64,000 bases of DNA from Mobiluncus massiliensis (GTDB lineage: Bacteria > Actinomycetota > Actinomycetes > Actinomycetales > Actinomycetaceae): assembly GCF_949769255.1 (NCBI RefSeq), contig NZ_OX458329.1, positions 744,001 through 808,000 on the forward strand, given 5' to 3'. Within the stretch, counting starts at the first letter, position 1; each line of letters starts with the position of its first letter. The position numbers and the translations under genes were made by a program. The notes beneath the pieces are model-generated. The model did not search any database, was not told where the DNA came from, and was given only the letters and a program-made list of their open reading frames with translations. Positions 8,058 through 17,384 of the stretch are shown here, in pieces.

Positions 8058-9509
8058 TTGATAGATATGACCCTTGACGCCCTATGTGAGGCGATTGGTT
8101 TAGAACCTGGGGAAAACTCGACTCGGATTCAAGGCAGGGTACACACCGATTCGCGGCTGGTCAGTACGGGTGATGTCTTTGTGGCGCTGCCCGGAGAAAA
8201 TACTGACGGGCATCACTTCCTGGGGTCTGTGGCTCGCCGCGGAGGCAGAGTCGCTATCGTCAGCCGCGACCGCGCAGAGATTCTGGACCAGGGGTGGGCT
8301 ACCGAGGACGAATTGAACCAGTTGACGGTATTGCAGGTTCCCGACCCGCAGTACGCTCTGGGGCGATTGGCTCAGGCGCACCTGCGCCAACTGCGTGCCC
8401 AAGCCCGCGAGGGAACCGGCCAACTGAAACTTGTCATTGGAATCACCGGTTCTGCCGGCAAAACCACCACCAAGGACCTGACGAAACAGCTTTTATCCAC
8501 CAAAGGCGCCACTGTCGCTCCCGTGGCATCGTTCAACAACGAGGTCGGCTTGCCGCTGACGGTTCTGGAAGCTGATGCCACGACCGAGTACCTGGTATTG
8601 GAAATGGGCGCTTCGCAGCCCGGCGACATTGCCTACCTGACCGATATTGCGCCCCTAGATGTGGCTCTGGTTTTGATGGTGGGGGTGGCGCACCTGGAGT
8701 CGTACTCTTCGGTAGAGGCCCTGGCAGCCGAGAAGGCTACCATCCTGGAAAACCTGGGGCCCTCAGGCATGGCCATTTTGAACGCGGACGACCCGCGTGT
8801 GGAAACGATGAGTGGGCGGACTTCGGGACGCCTCATGTACTTTTCGACAAAAAAGAATACCCCGGTGCGCATCACCGACTTGCGCCTGGACGAGGCTTCG
8901 CGAGGCAGCTTCCTGCTGCATACTCCCGCGGGTAGTGCCCCGGTGCAGCTGCAGCTCCTCGGCGCCCATCACGTCGCTAACGCGCTGGCGGCCGCGGCGA
9001 TTGCGCATGTCGCGGGCATGACTCCCGCTGAGATTGCGGCCGTGTTGTCCAAGGCCACTCCGGTCAGCGAACACCGCATGAACCTGGTGCATTTGGCGGA
9101 CGGAGTGGACCTCATCGACGATGCGTATAACGCGAACCCGGACTCGGTGCGTGCCGCTTTGGACGTCATTGCGAAATCGGGAGCCACTCGGCGTGTGGTC
9201 ATCGTCCTGGGGGACATGCTGGAACTGGGCGAAACCTCCCCGCAGTTGCACGGAGAAATCGGGCGTTACGCCGCTAACCTCGGAATTTCGGTCCTGCTGA
9301 CGGTCGGTCCCATGGCAAAACACATCGAAAGCGCCTATTCGGCACTGAAACGTGACGGGGAAAGCCACCAGGTGATGGATGCCACCGCCGCCGGTCGGTT
9401 GTTGCAGGAGATTGTGCGTCCCGGTGACTTAATCTTGGTCAAAGGTTCGCACGGTTCGGGACTGTGGAAACTGGCTCAAGAAATTGAAGAAAGGGGCCGC
9501 GTCCGATGA
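8058..9509 (+). CDS. murF: UDP-MurNAc-tripeptide:D-Ala-D-Ala ligase MurF
   Basis: MurF adds D-Ala-D-Ala to complete the UDP-MurNAc-pentapeptide. The 483-residue product has the N-terminal uridine-binding domain with TDSRLVSTGDVFVALPG, the ATP loop GSAGKTT at 131-137, and the C-terminal signature DDAYNANPDSV. TTG 8058 is preferred over the in-frame ATG at 8067 because AAGGAG at 8045-8050 is 7 nt from the TTG and 16 nt from the ATG. A 72-bp gap after murE contains TAAGAT at 8015-8020 that might be a weak internal promoter. It overlaps mraY by ATGA. Confidence 0.95.
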   Translation: MIDMTLDALCEAIGLEPGENSTRIQGRVHTDSRLVSTGDVFVALPGENTDGHHFLGSVARRGGRVAIVSRDRAEILDQGWATEDELNQLTVLQVPDPQYALGRLAQAHLRQLRAQAREGTGQLKLVIGITGSAGKTTTKDLTKQLLSTKGATVAPVASFNNEVGLPLTVLEADATTEYLVLEMGASQPGDIAYLTDIAPLDVALVLMVGVAHLESYSSVEALAAEKATILENLGPSGMAILNADDPRVETMSGRTSGRLMYFSTKKNTPVRITDLRLDEASRGSFLLHTPAGSAPVQLQLLGAHHVANALAAAAIAHVAGMTPAEIAAVLSKATPVSEHRMNLVHLADGVDLIDDAYNANPDSVRAALDVIAKSGATRRVVIVLGDMLELGETSPQLHGEIGRYAANLGISVLLTVGPMAKHIESAYSALKRDGESHQVMDATAAGRLLQEIVRPGDLILVKGSHGSGLWKLAQEIEERGRVR

Positions 9510-10606
9510 CTGCGGTATTGACAGCTGGCTTTATCGCCCTGTTATTCTCGCTGCTGGTCACCCCGTTCTATGCGAAGTGGCTGGTCAATAAGCAATTCGG
9601 TCAGTTTATTCGCCAGGACGGTCCGACCGCGCACTACACGAAGCGCGGCACGCCCACGATGGGCGGAGTCATCATCATCCTCGCCATCATTATCGGGTGG
9701 GGAGTGGGTCATATTCACCAGGCCATCACCAGCGGTAAAGGCCCCAGCGCTTCGTCTCTGATTCTCATATTTTTGCTGGTCGGGCTGGGGTTCATCGGCT
9801 GGTTGGACGACTGGATTAAAATTTCTAAGCATCGTTCCTTGGGATTGAACCCAACCGGCAAAATCCTCGGTCAGTTGGCGGTGGGATCCATATTTTCCGG
9901 TCTGGCCTTGGGGTTTGAGAACTCGCGCGGCCTGAGCCCCGCCTCCACGAAAATTTCTGTCATCCGGGACACGAACCTGGATTTGGCTTTTGCCGGTTTC
10001 GGTCTGGGGGTCGTGCTGTTCCTGATTTGGGCGAACTTCCTGGTGGCAGCCTGGTCTAACGCGGTTAACCTGACGGACGGTCTGGACGGTTTAGCGACCG
10101 GCACTTCGATTTTCGTGTTTGGCGGCTATACCTTGATGTCCTACTGGCAGTTCTCGCAGCGCTGCGGCATCGAGGGGACCAGCGCCCCGGCGTGCTACTC
10201 CGAAATCCGTGACCCGCTGGATATTGCATTATTCTGCGCGGCTGTGGTCGGCGCCCTGATTGGATTTTTGTGGTGGAATGCCTCACCGGCGCGTATTTTT
10301 ATGGGCGACACCGGCTCGCTGGCGCTGGGCGGCATCCTGGCGGGAGTGTCGATTTTCACCCACACCGAGTTCCTGGCAATCATTATTGGTGGCCTGTTCG
10401 TGATGGAAGTTATCAGCGACATTATTCAGGTCGGGTTCTTTAAAGCCACTCACAAGCGCGTGTTTAAGATGGCCCCAATTCATCACCACTTTGAACTGTT
10501 GGGCTGGAAAGAGATTACCGTGGTCGTGCGGTTTTGGATTATTGCCGGGCTGATGGCTGCCGCCGGGGTAGGACTGTTCTATTTCGATTGGGTGATGAAG
10601 CTGTGA
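9506..10606 (+). CDS. mraY: phospho-MurNAc-pentapeptide translocase MraY
   Basis: MraY transfers phospho-MurNAc-pentapeptide to undecaprenyl phosphate, giving lipid I at the cytoplasmic membrane face. The 366-residue protein has about ten hydrophobic segments and the family motifs: TPTMGG near the N-terminus, LDDWIK around residue 100 (magnesium-binding aspartates), NLTDGLDGLA around 188, and the HHHFE triple-histidine loop near 325. The last four bases of murF (ATGA) hold its start, so translation is probably coupled. Confidence 0.97.
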   Translation: MTAVLTAGFIALLFSLLVTPFYAKWLVNKQFGQFIRQDGPTAHYTKRGTPTMGGVIIILAIIIGWGVGHIHQAITSGKGPSASSLILIFLLVGLGFIGWLDDWIKISKHRSLGLNPTGKILGQLAVGSIFSGLALGFENSRGLSPASTKISVIRDTNLDLAFAGFGLGVVLFLIWANFLVAAWSNAVNLTDGLDGLATGTSIFVFGGYTLMSYWQFSQRCGIEGTSAPACYSEIRDPLDIALFCAAVVGALIGFLWWNASPARIFMGDTGSLALGGILAGVSIFTHTEFLAIIIGGLFVMEVISDIIQVGFFKATHKRVFKMAPIHHHFELLGWKEITVVVRFWIIAGLMAAAGVGLFYFDWVMKL

Positions 10607-12090
10607 AAGATACGCAATTTACCGGCGCCTCCATTGGCGTGTTGGGCCTGGGAAAGTCGGGGCGCGCCGCCGCCGCCGTACTGGACACTCTCGGAGCACA
10701 CGTGACCTGCTACGATGCGAACCCAGATGCTGTGGAACAGGCCCGGGAGGAACTCGGCGACCGGGTCGACTATTGCACTGCCAGTGGCGAACAGCTCCAA
10801 GGTGAAGCGGCTGCCGGGAACGGGCACAAACTTTTCGTAGTCTCCCCGGGGATTGCCCCGCATAATCCGCTGTATCGCCTTCCCGAGGCCAGCGCACCCA
10901 TGTGGTCAGAAGTCGAGCTAGCCTGGCAAATCCAGGAAGCCATCGGTAACCGTAACTGCAAGTGGATGTGCATTACGGGCACGAACGGGAAAACCACCAC
11001 GACCGGGATGTTGGCGCAGATGCTCATCACCGGCGGTGTGGTGGCGACCGCGGTGGGTAACTACGGAACGCCCATAGTTGAAGTCGCGGCCGAAGGCGCT
11101 GTGGACGCGCTGGCGGTGGAGCTGTCCTCGGCACAGTTGCATTCCACCTACAGCCTGAAACCCTGGGCCTCCGTGTGGCTGAACTTTGCCCCCGATCACC
11201 TCGACTGGCACGGTAGCGCCGATGACTACGCTTGGGACAAGTCGAAGGTCTACAGCGGGGTGCAGCGCGCCGCCCTGTATCCTGCCACCGAGGAACTGCC
11301 GACCAAGGTACTCAGTAAACGTTTCGTCCAAGACGAGGGTTTTCCCCCGGAAAAGTGCATTGGTTTGACTCCGGGCATTCCCGCTCCAGGTTTCCTGGGC
11401 GTGATTGAGGACGTCATCGTGGACCGGGCTTTTGGGGAACACAACGAAACCCAGGCGCTGGAACTGGCAACGTTTGCTGACCTCGAACACTTGAGCGGAG
11501 CAAAAGTGCCGACCTCGGCCCTGCTGGCAGATACTTTGGCCGCGGCCGGACTGGCGCGGGCCTACGGTTTGCAGCCCGAATGGGTGCGCCGCGGAATTCT
11601 CGAGTTTGAGCTGGCGAAGCATCGCCGTGCCGTGGTCGGCACGTTCGGAGGCGTAACCTACATCGACGACTCCAAAGCTACGAATACGCACGCGGCAGCC
11701 GCTTCGCTGCGTGACATTGACGAGAAGCGCGCCGTGTGGATCGTCGGGGGAGACGCGAAAGGTCAAGACTTTCACTCTCTGGTGCAGGTGGCAGCCCCGA
11801 AAGTGAAAGCCGCCGTGCTGATTGGCCTGGACCCGGAGCCTTTTGAGAGCGCATTTGCTGAAAACGGCGCGGGAATCCCGCTGAAACGGGTCGCTCCGGG
11901 GGACAATCTTATGGAAAGGACGCTACTAGAGGCGCGAGCTTTGGCCGCTCCGGGGGACACCGTGTTGCTGGCTCCGGCGTGTGCCTCGTGGGATCAGTTC
12001 AATAACTATCACGAGCGCGGCGACCAATTTGCTCAGGCGGCGCGGAAACTGGGGGAGAACCAAGATGGCGGGGAGGAACAAGGCTCCTGA
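10603..12090 (+). CDS. murD: UDP-MurNAc-L-alanine:D-glutamate ligase MurD
   Basis: MurD adds D-glutamate to UDP-MurNAc-L-Ala. The 495-residue product begins with a nucleotide-binding fold (GVLGLGKSG), contains the ATP loop GTNGKTT at 126-132, DHLDWHGS, and the C-terminal DDSKATNTHA block. The frame is open from 10534, but GTG 10603 overlaps the mraY stop by 4 bp and starts directly before the conserved domain. No clear Shine-Dalgarno sequence precedes it, so coupling to mraY translation is likely. It overlaps ftsW by 26 bp. Confidence 0.95.
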   Translation: MKDTQFTGASIGVLGLGKSGRAAAAVLDTLGAHVTCYDANPDAVEQAREELGDRVDYCTASGEQLQGEAAAGNGHKLFVVSPGIAPHNPLYRLPEASAPMWSEVELAWQIQEAIGNRNCKWMCITGTNGKTTTTGMLAQMLITGGVVATAVGNYGTPIVEVAAEGAVDALAVELSSAQLHSTYSLKPWASVWLNFAPDHLDWHGSADDYAWDKSKVYSGVQRAALYPATEELPTKVLSKRFVQDEGFPPEKCIGLTPGIPAPGFLGVIEDVIVDRAFGEHNETQALELATFADLEHLSGAKVPTSALLADTLAAAGLARAYGLQPEWVRRGILEFELAKHRRAVVGTFGGVTYIDDSKATNTHAAAASLRDIDEKRAVWIVGGDAKGQDFHSLVQVAAPKVKAAVLIGLDPEPFESAFAENGAGIPLKRVAPGDNLMERTLLEARALAAPGDTVLLAPACASWDQFNNYHERGDQFAQAARKLGENQDGGEEQGS

Positions 12091-13411
12091 GGCACCTCGG
12101 GACACGAAACTGGCAAAGTTTTCCCCGCGAAACTCGACGCCTACCCTGGTTGACGCCAACTCCACCCCGTCCGCAACGCCAAGACAGGAAAAATCCGCTC
12201 TGCGCACCCTGTCCGAAGGGTGGAAGAACCAACCGGTCCTGAGCTACTACCTCATTTTGGTCACCACCCTGCTGCTGTTCATCATCGGTTTTATCCTGGT
12301 GTTTTCCGCCTCGACTATCACCGCCTTGGAAAGCGGGGCGAATCCGTTCCTGTCCTTTGGGAAACGTTCACTCATTTATGTGGCGGCGCTGCTGGTTTTG
12401 TTCATTGCCTCCAGGGTCCCGCTGACTTTTTATCAAAAGTGGACCTGGTGGTTTTTGGGGGCGGCGTGGCTGCTGCAGATTATGGTGTTCGTTCCGGGCA
12501 TGCACGGCACGTCCGCGGGCGGTAACACGAACTGGATTAACCTCGGTGGCGTCATTACCATTCAACCTTCCGAGTTTATGAAGTTGGCTTTGGCCGTCGC
12601 GTTGGGGCGGGTCTTGGCAGATACGGAACTGCGGGAGGCCAGGGACAAGAAACGTTGGCTCATCAACGCGGGCGTGCCAGCGGTGGGGTCGCTGGGTTTG
12701 GTCATGATTGGGCGGGATCTGGGCACCGCGATGGTGATGGCAGCGCTCATTTTGTCGGCGATTTTCGTAGCGGGGATTCCCTGGCGCTACTTAGCGGGCA
12801 TCGTCTTGCTAGGCATTTTTGGGGTCACTTTGGCAGTCATGAGTTCAGCTAACCGCCGTCGGCGGGTCTTTGGCTTTATGGATGCCTCCACCACCGACCC
12901 CACCGGCATCGGCTACCAGCGGCAACATGGCTTGTGGTCCCTGGCCACCGGGGGATTGACCGGAGTCGGACCGGGTGCCAGCCGGGAGAAATGGTCCTAC
13001 CTGCCCGAAGCGGATACGGACTACATTTTCGCTATTTTGGGCGAGGAATTCGGGATTTTGGGCACTTTCCTGGTTCTAGGTTTGTTCGTGGTGCTGTGCT
13101 TGACGATGATGCGGCTAATGAACTCGGAGACGAATCAATTCGTGAGTTACACCGTGGCCGGCATGATGGGCTGGATTTTTTCCCAAGCCATCATCAATAT
13201 CGGAGCTGTCGTTGGCCTGCTCCCGATTATTGGGGTGCCCTTGCCGCTGATTTCTTCCGGAGGTTCCTCCCTGCTGTCCATCATGGCAGCGATGGGCATG
13301 ATGATGTGTTTTGCGCGCGCTGAACCTGGGGCGGACGCGGCGCTAAAAGCCCGGTTGCGTCCCCTGCGGCGCGGCGCGGCTGTTTTGCTGCCCGGACGGA
13401 TGCACCGGTAA
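12065..13411 (+). CDS. ftsW: SEDS peptidoglycan glycosyltransferase FtsW
   Basis: FtsW polymerises lipid II at the septum with FtsI. The 448-residue product has a cytoplasmic N-terminal tail of about 55 residues and ten hydrophobic segments, with the SEDS blocks AGGNTNWINLG and QPSEFMKLALA, the internal block HGLWSLATGGLTG, EADTDYIFAILGEEFG, and GVPLPLISSGGSSLLS. ATG 12065 has GGGGGAG at 12051-12057 and lies inside the end of murD. It is followed by a 117-bp gap before murG, the largest gap between ftsI and ftsQ, so an internal promoter is possible there. Confidence 0.96.
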   Translation: MAGRNKAPEAPRDTKLAKFSPRNSTPTLVDANSTPSATPRQEKSALRTLSEGWKNQPVLSYYLILVTTLLLFIIGFILVFSASTITALESGANPFLSFGKRSLIYVAALLVLFIASRVPLTFYQKWTWWFLGAAWLLQIMVFVPGMHGTSAGGNTNWINLGGVITIQPSEFMKLALAVALGRVLADTELREARDKKRWLINAGVPAVGSLGLVMIGRDLGTAMVMAALILSAIFVAGIPWRYLAGIVLLGIFGVTLAVMSSANRRRRVFGFMDASTTDPTGIGYQRQHGLWSLATGGLTGVGPGASREKWSYLPEADTDYIFAILGEEFGILGTFLVLGLFVVLCLTMMRLMNSETNQFVSYTVAGMMGWIFSQAIINIGAVVGLLPIIGVPLPLISSGGSSLLSIMAAMGMMMCFARAEPGADAALKARLRPLRRGAAVLLPGRMHR

Positions 13412-13528
13412 ACGTTTACTTCCCGATGCTGGTACGGCGCGGAAACCGGGGGAAAACTTTGCCCACAACCGCCACGGCAACCGTGCTCCTGAAAATGTTC
13501 CCGGACAAAACACGCTAAAGTTGAGGGT

Positions 13529-14701
13529 GTGAGTGACATCTCGAAACCGGTCATTGTTTTCGCAGGCGGCGGTACCGCGGGACACGTGAACCCTTTGCTG
13601 GCGACTATTGCCGCGCTACAGTCCACCGAATTGGACTTCGAGCCTCTGGTGGTAGGTACTTCCGAGGGCCTGGAAAGCGAACTGGTTCCAGCCGCCGGCT
13701 ACGAACTGTTGACCATTCCCCGCTTGCCGATGCCGCGTCGCCCCAGTTCGGATTTGGTTCGTTTGCCGGTTCGGATGCGTCACGTGGTGGCTTCGCTACG
13801 CGATACTTTCCAAGCGCGGGGGGTGCGGCTGGTAGTGGGCTTCGGCGGCTACGTTTCCACCCCCGTGTACTTTGCGGCAAAACGCTTGGGCATCCCCATC
13901 GTCATTCATGAACAAAACGCTCGGCCAGGGCTCGCCAACCGGGTAGGGTCACGCTATGCGGCCGGGGTGGGCCTGACTTTTGAGGGAACTGGGCTGAAAG
14001 CAAAGCACGGCGAGACTCGTGTCGTCGGTCTGCCCCTGCGCCCCAGTATTCTCGAACTGGCGCGTCAGCTGGAAATGCCCCTGACCAGGGATGCGGCGCG
14101 AGCTGAAGCTGCCGACTTTTTCGGTTTGCCGGCTTCCCACCCCACGGTGCTGATCACCGGAGGCTCCCTGGGGGCGCAGCGTCTCAACGAAGTCTTGCCC
14201 GGCGCGCTTTTGCGGGTGTTCCAGGAAAACCCGACTGCCCAGGTCATTCACCTGACCGGGAAAGGTAAGGACGGTCCTGTTAGGGACTTTGTCGCGGAAC
14301 ATCACCTGGAGCAGCGTTACCAGGTGCGAGACTACCTCACTGAGATGCACTACGGTCTGGCTCTAGCTGACTGTGTGGTGTGTCGAGCGGGGGCGGCAAC
14401 TGTCGCGGAAAACACCGCCCTGGCGATTCCCACCCTCTACGTACCACTGCCCATTGGCAACGGAGAACAAGCCCTGAACGCGCAAGGGGTCGTTAACGCC
14501 GCGGGGGCGTTTCTACTCGACCAAAAGAAACTGACCGAGCAGGCGGCCGCTGAACTGCTGGTGCGTCTGCTAGACCCGGAGCAAAACGCGGCCATGCGGG
14601 CAGCAGCAGCCCAGGTCGGCACCACGCATGGCGCCGAAAATCTCTGCGCGCTCATTCTGACAGTTCTGGGCGAAACGACCGGGAAACCCGAGGAGGCCTA
14701 A
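13529..14701 (+). CDS. murG: MurG, lipid II synthase
   Basis: MurG transfers GlcNAc from UDP-GlcNAc to lipid I at the inner membrane face. The 390-residue GT28 protein starts with the glycine loop FAGGGTAGHVNP, has GFGGYVSTP and HEQNARPGLANR in the lipid I-binding half, and TGGSLGAQRLN and CRAGAATVAE in the UDP-GlcNAc half. GTG 13529 is the best start, although the purine stretch before it (GAGGG, 13524-13528) is very close. The gene ends two bases before murC. Confidence 0.95.
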   Translation: MSDISKPVIVFAGGGTAGHVNPLLATIAALQSTELDFEPLVVGTSEGLESELVPAAGYELLTIPRLPMPRRPSSDLVRLPVRMRHVVASLRDTFQARGVRLVVGFGGYVSTPVYFAAKRLGIPIVIHEQNARPGLANRVGSRYAAGVGLTFEGTGLKAKHGETRVVGLPLRPSILELARQLEMPLTRDAARAEAADFFGLPASHPTVLITGGSLGAQRLNEVLPGALLRVFQENPTAQVIHLTGKGKDGPVRDFVAEHHLEQRYQVRDYLTEMHYGLALADCVVCRAGAATVAENTALAIPTLYVPLPIGNGEQALNAQGVVNAAGAFLLDQKKLTEQAAAELLVRLLDPEQNAAMRAAAAQVGTTHGAENLCALILTVLGETTGKPEEA

Positions 14702-14703
14702 AC

Positions 14704-16203
14704 ATGCCCGAGATTAAAGACAGTTCCACGAATTTGTCCAATGTCACGCAAGCCCACGAAGTTCCGTCTGACCAGGAGTTCTATCTGATTGGTATCGGCG
14801 GGGCAGGCATGAGCGTCCTCGCGCTACTGCTGCACGACCTGGGGTATCACGTGTCCGGTTCCGACCAGGTACAGGCCGATACCCTGGGGCAGCTGCGGGA
14901 GGCGGGCATCACTGTTTTTGTGGGGCATCGGGAAGAACAGGTTCCCGCTAACGCTATTGTGGTGGTGACTTCAGCGGTGCATGAGGACAATCCCGAAGCG
15001 GCTCGTGCCCAGGCTCTGGGCTTAGAAATCTGGCACCGTTCCCAGGCTTTAGATTTTTGCACCCGTTCTCACGATTTGGTGGCAGTGGCCGGGGCGCACG
15101 GCAAAACCAGCACGTCATCCATGATTGCCCACGCCCTGCTGAAAATCGAGGCGGATCCTTCCTTTGCTATCGGGGGAGTCATCGCTGAGCTGGGGACCGG
15201 GGCGCGTTTGGGGTCGGGTTCCGCCTTTGTCATTGAAGCCGATGAGTCCGACGGGTCTTTCCTGAACTATTCCCCCGCGGTGGAAGTTATCACCAACATA
15301 GAGCCTGATCACCTCGATCACTGGGGCAGCGCGGAGGCCTTCGAGCAAGCCTTTGTGGACTTTACCGGTCGACTGCGCGAGGGCGGTGCGCTGGTGCTGT
15401 GTGCCGATGATGCCGGGGTCAAAAGGCTGGCCCAGCGGGTGCCGGAGCGGCGCGGCGTGGGTGGTCCACAGGTTATTTCCTATGGTTTCGGGGTTCCCTT
15501 GGCTGGCGATGTGGTAGTTCAGTTGAGCGAGCCCGAGCTAGGGCCGGGCCACGGACATTGCCAAGTCAGTGTTACCGATGCCGGCCAGCAGGTGTTTCAC
15601 GGGCAGCTCGAGTTGCGGATAGGGGGCCAGCATATGCTGCTGAACGCGGGCGGAGCGTTGGGAGCCGCATACGCCCTGGGCGTGGACTTGGCTCAGTTCA
15701 TCGCCGCGTTGGGGACTTTTTCTGGAGCCAGCCGCCGGATGCAGCTGGTTGGTGAACGCGATCACGTGCGCATTTACGATGATTACGGGCACCACCCCAC
15801 CGAAATTGCGGCCACGCTAAAAGCCGCTCGTGACTTAGCCGGTAGTGGTCGGCTGCTGGTGTGTTTCCAGCCTCACCTGTATTCTCGGACCTACCACAAC
15901 GTTGAGGCTTTCGCCCGCGTTTTTGCCGACGTGGACGACCTGACCGTGTGCTCGGTCTACGCCGCCCGCGAAGCGCCGATTCCCGGAGTAAACGGCAACA
16001 TCATCACCGAGCGCCTCGGTCAAGGAACCTACGTGGCGGATATGTACGCGGCGGGACTGCACGCTTTCCGGTCTGCCCGCCCCGGCGACCTGCTGCTGTT
16101 CTTAGGGGCGGGATCTATCACCCACGTGGGCCACGCTATCGCCGCGGGACACGACTTTGCCTCGGTGGAACAGGCAGCCCAGGCGAAAGCGAGCCAGGCG
16201 TGA
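14704..16203 (+). CDS. murC: UDP-N-acetylmuramate:L-alanine ligase MurC
   Basis: MurC adds the first L-alanine to UDP-MurNAc. The 499-residue product has the N-terminal Rossmann motif GIGGAGMS, the ATP loop GAHGKTS at 130-136, EADESDGSF, EPDHLDHWGS, and the C-terminal DDYGHHPTEI and QPHLYSRT blocks. GGAGG in the end of murG is its ribosome-binding site. It overlaps ftsQ by 4 bp. Confidence 0.96.
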   Translation: MPEIKDSSTNLSNVTQAHEVPSDQEFYLIGIGGAGMSVLALLLHDLGYHVSGSDQVQADTLGQLREAGITVFVGHREEQVPANAIVVVTSAVHEDNPEAARAQALGLEIWHRSQALDFCTRSHDLVAVAGAHGKTSTSSMIAHALLKIEADPSFAIGGVIAELGTGARLGSGSAFVIEADESDGSFLNYSPAVEVITNIEPDHLDHWGSAEAFEQAFVDFTGRLREGGALVLCADDAGVKRLAQRVPERRGVGGPQVISYGFGVPLAGDVVVQLSEPELGPGHGHCQVSVTDAGQQVFHGQLELRIGGQHMLLNAGGALGAAYALGVDLAQFIAALGTFSGASRRMQLVGERDHVRIYDDYGHHPTEIAATLKAARDLAGSGRLLVCFQPHLYSRTYHNVEAFARVFADVDDLTVCSVYAAREAPIPGVNGNIITERLGQGTYVADMYAAGLHAFRSARPGDLLLFLGAGSITHVGHAIAAGHDFASVEQAAQAKASQA

Positions 16204-17339
16204 AACCACCTCCTCGTCCCACCCTTGGGAATTCCTCAGAGGACCGCGATGCGAGCCGGGGGCGGCATCGTCGTCCCGTGGTTGACCCCAAAAGCGTTGA
16301 CATCGACAAGGACGCCCCGCGCCGCCCTCGTGACCGCGCCGCCGCGACTGACACGACAGACTCGGGAACAGCCCAACTTGAGACGAAGTCAAAAAAGCCG
16401 ACTCCGGCTCAACTTGATAAACAGGAACGCAAGGAAAAAAAGGCCGCCAAGAAAGCTCAAAAGCAGGCTGCGAAGGCAAATCGTGAGGCAGTGAAAGCGG
16501 CCCAAAGGGTTTCTCAGCGCAAACACAATCCGAAGGCGACCCCCTCTGGTGGGGCGCGCTTCGAGGTGAGTTCCCCCTGGGATTCGCTGCGGGTGGCAAG
16601 CGTAGATAACTCGCTGCTGGACCGGTTGGAGGAGCAGGCGTTCATTCGCCGTCATCGGATACGGCTGCGGATTTCCAGCCTGATTGGGGCGTTGGTGGGA
16701 ATTCTCATAGTTTTGTACGTGGTGTTTTTTTCGCCGCTGTTCACCTACCAACTCTCACAGTGCCATGTCACGGGTGCGCACAACGTGGACGTTAAAGAGG
16801 TGTGCCAAGCCACTCAGCGTTTCGAGGGACGCACTATAACCAGTTTGGCCACGGCGGGAGTAGCCAAAACGGTGCTGCACGAAATGAGCGCCCTGAAAGA
16901 TGTCCAGGTCTCACCGGCCTGGCTGCACGGTTTGAATATTCACGTGGTGGAGCGTGTTCCGGTAGCCACCGTGCGGCAAAACGGCAAGGTCGTGGGGGTG
17001 GATCGGTCCGGAGTCGTCCTGGAGATAGCCCCTGGCGACGTTGCGGGACTGCCGCAGCTGGACGTTGACATGGAGAAACTGGGTGGGCAAACCCGCAAAC
17101 TGGTCGACGCGGCTTTGACTGCTTTTGGGGATATGCCCGCGGAACTGCGGTCTATGATTGCCTCGGTGACTTCCGACGACCCAGCTCAGCTGCAGTTCAA
17201 ACTGCGCGACGGCCGCACCTTGGTGTGGGGTAATTGCCATGATTCGGTAGAAAAAGCCCAGGTAGCTAAACTTTTGTTTACGGTGCAGGGCGTGAAAGTC
17301 GTGGACGTGTCAAACCCGGAGCGTCCCTCGACCCGCTGA
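16200..17339 (+). CDS. ftsQ: cell division protein FtsQ
   Basis: FtsQ is a bitopic divisome scaffold protein. The 379-residue product has a long basic cytoplasmic tail of about 160 residues (several Lys/Ala-rich stretches), one membrane helix (SLIGALVGILIVLYVVFFS, about residues 161-180), then a POTRA-like domain (GAHNVDVKEV, RVPVATVRQNGKVVGVDRSG) and the beta domain. GTG 16200 overlaps the murC stop; the frame is open further up within murC but this start matches gene spacing. It is the last gene of the cluster; a hairpin follows and ftsZ is absent from the window. Confidence 0.9.
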   Translation: MKPPPRPTLGNSSEDRDASRGRHRRPVVDPKSVDIDKDAPRRPRDRAAATDTTDSGTAQLETKSKKPTPAQLDKQERKEKKAAKKAQKQAAKANREAVKAAQRVSQRKHNPKATPSGGARFEVSSPWDSLRVASVDNSLLDRLEEQAFIRRHRIRLRISSLIGALVGILIVLYVVFFSPLFTYQLSQCHVTGAHNVDVKEVCQATQRFEGRTITSLATAGVAKTVLHEMSALKDVQVSPAWLHGLNIHVVERVPVATVRQNGKVVGVDRSGVVLEIAPGDVAGLPQLDVDMEKLGGQTRKLVDAALTAFGDMPAELRSMIASVTSDDPAQLQFKLRDGRTLVWGNCHDSVEKAQVAKLLFTVQGVKVVDVSNPERPSTR

Positions 17340-17357
17340 ACGTGAGCGGCCTTTTTT
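17333..17357 (+). terminator. hairpin terminator after ftsQ
   Basis: CCGCT at 17333-17337 pairs with AGCGG at 17345-17349 around a 7-nt loop, followed by CC and six T residues at 17352-17357. The stem begins in the last codons of ftsQ. It closes the dcw transcript. Confidence 0.7.
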
Positions 17358-17384
17358 GGGCGAACAGTTTTCGCGCTGAGAAAG

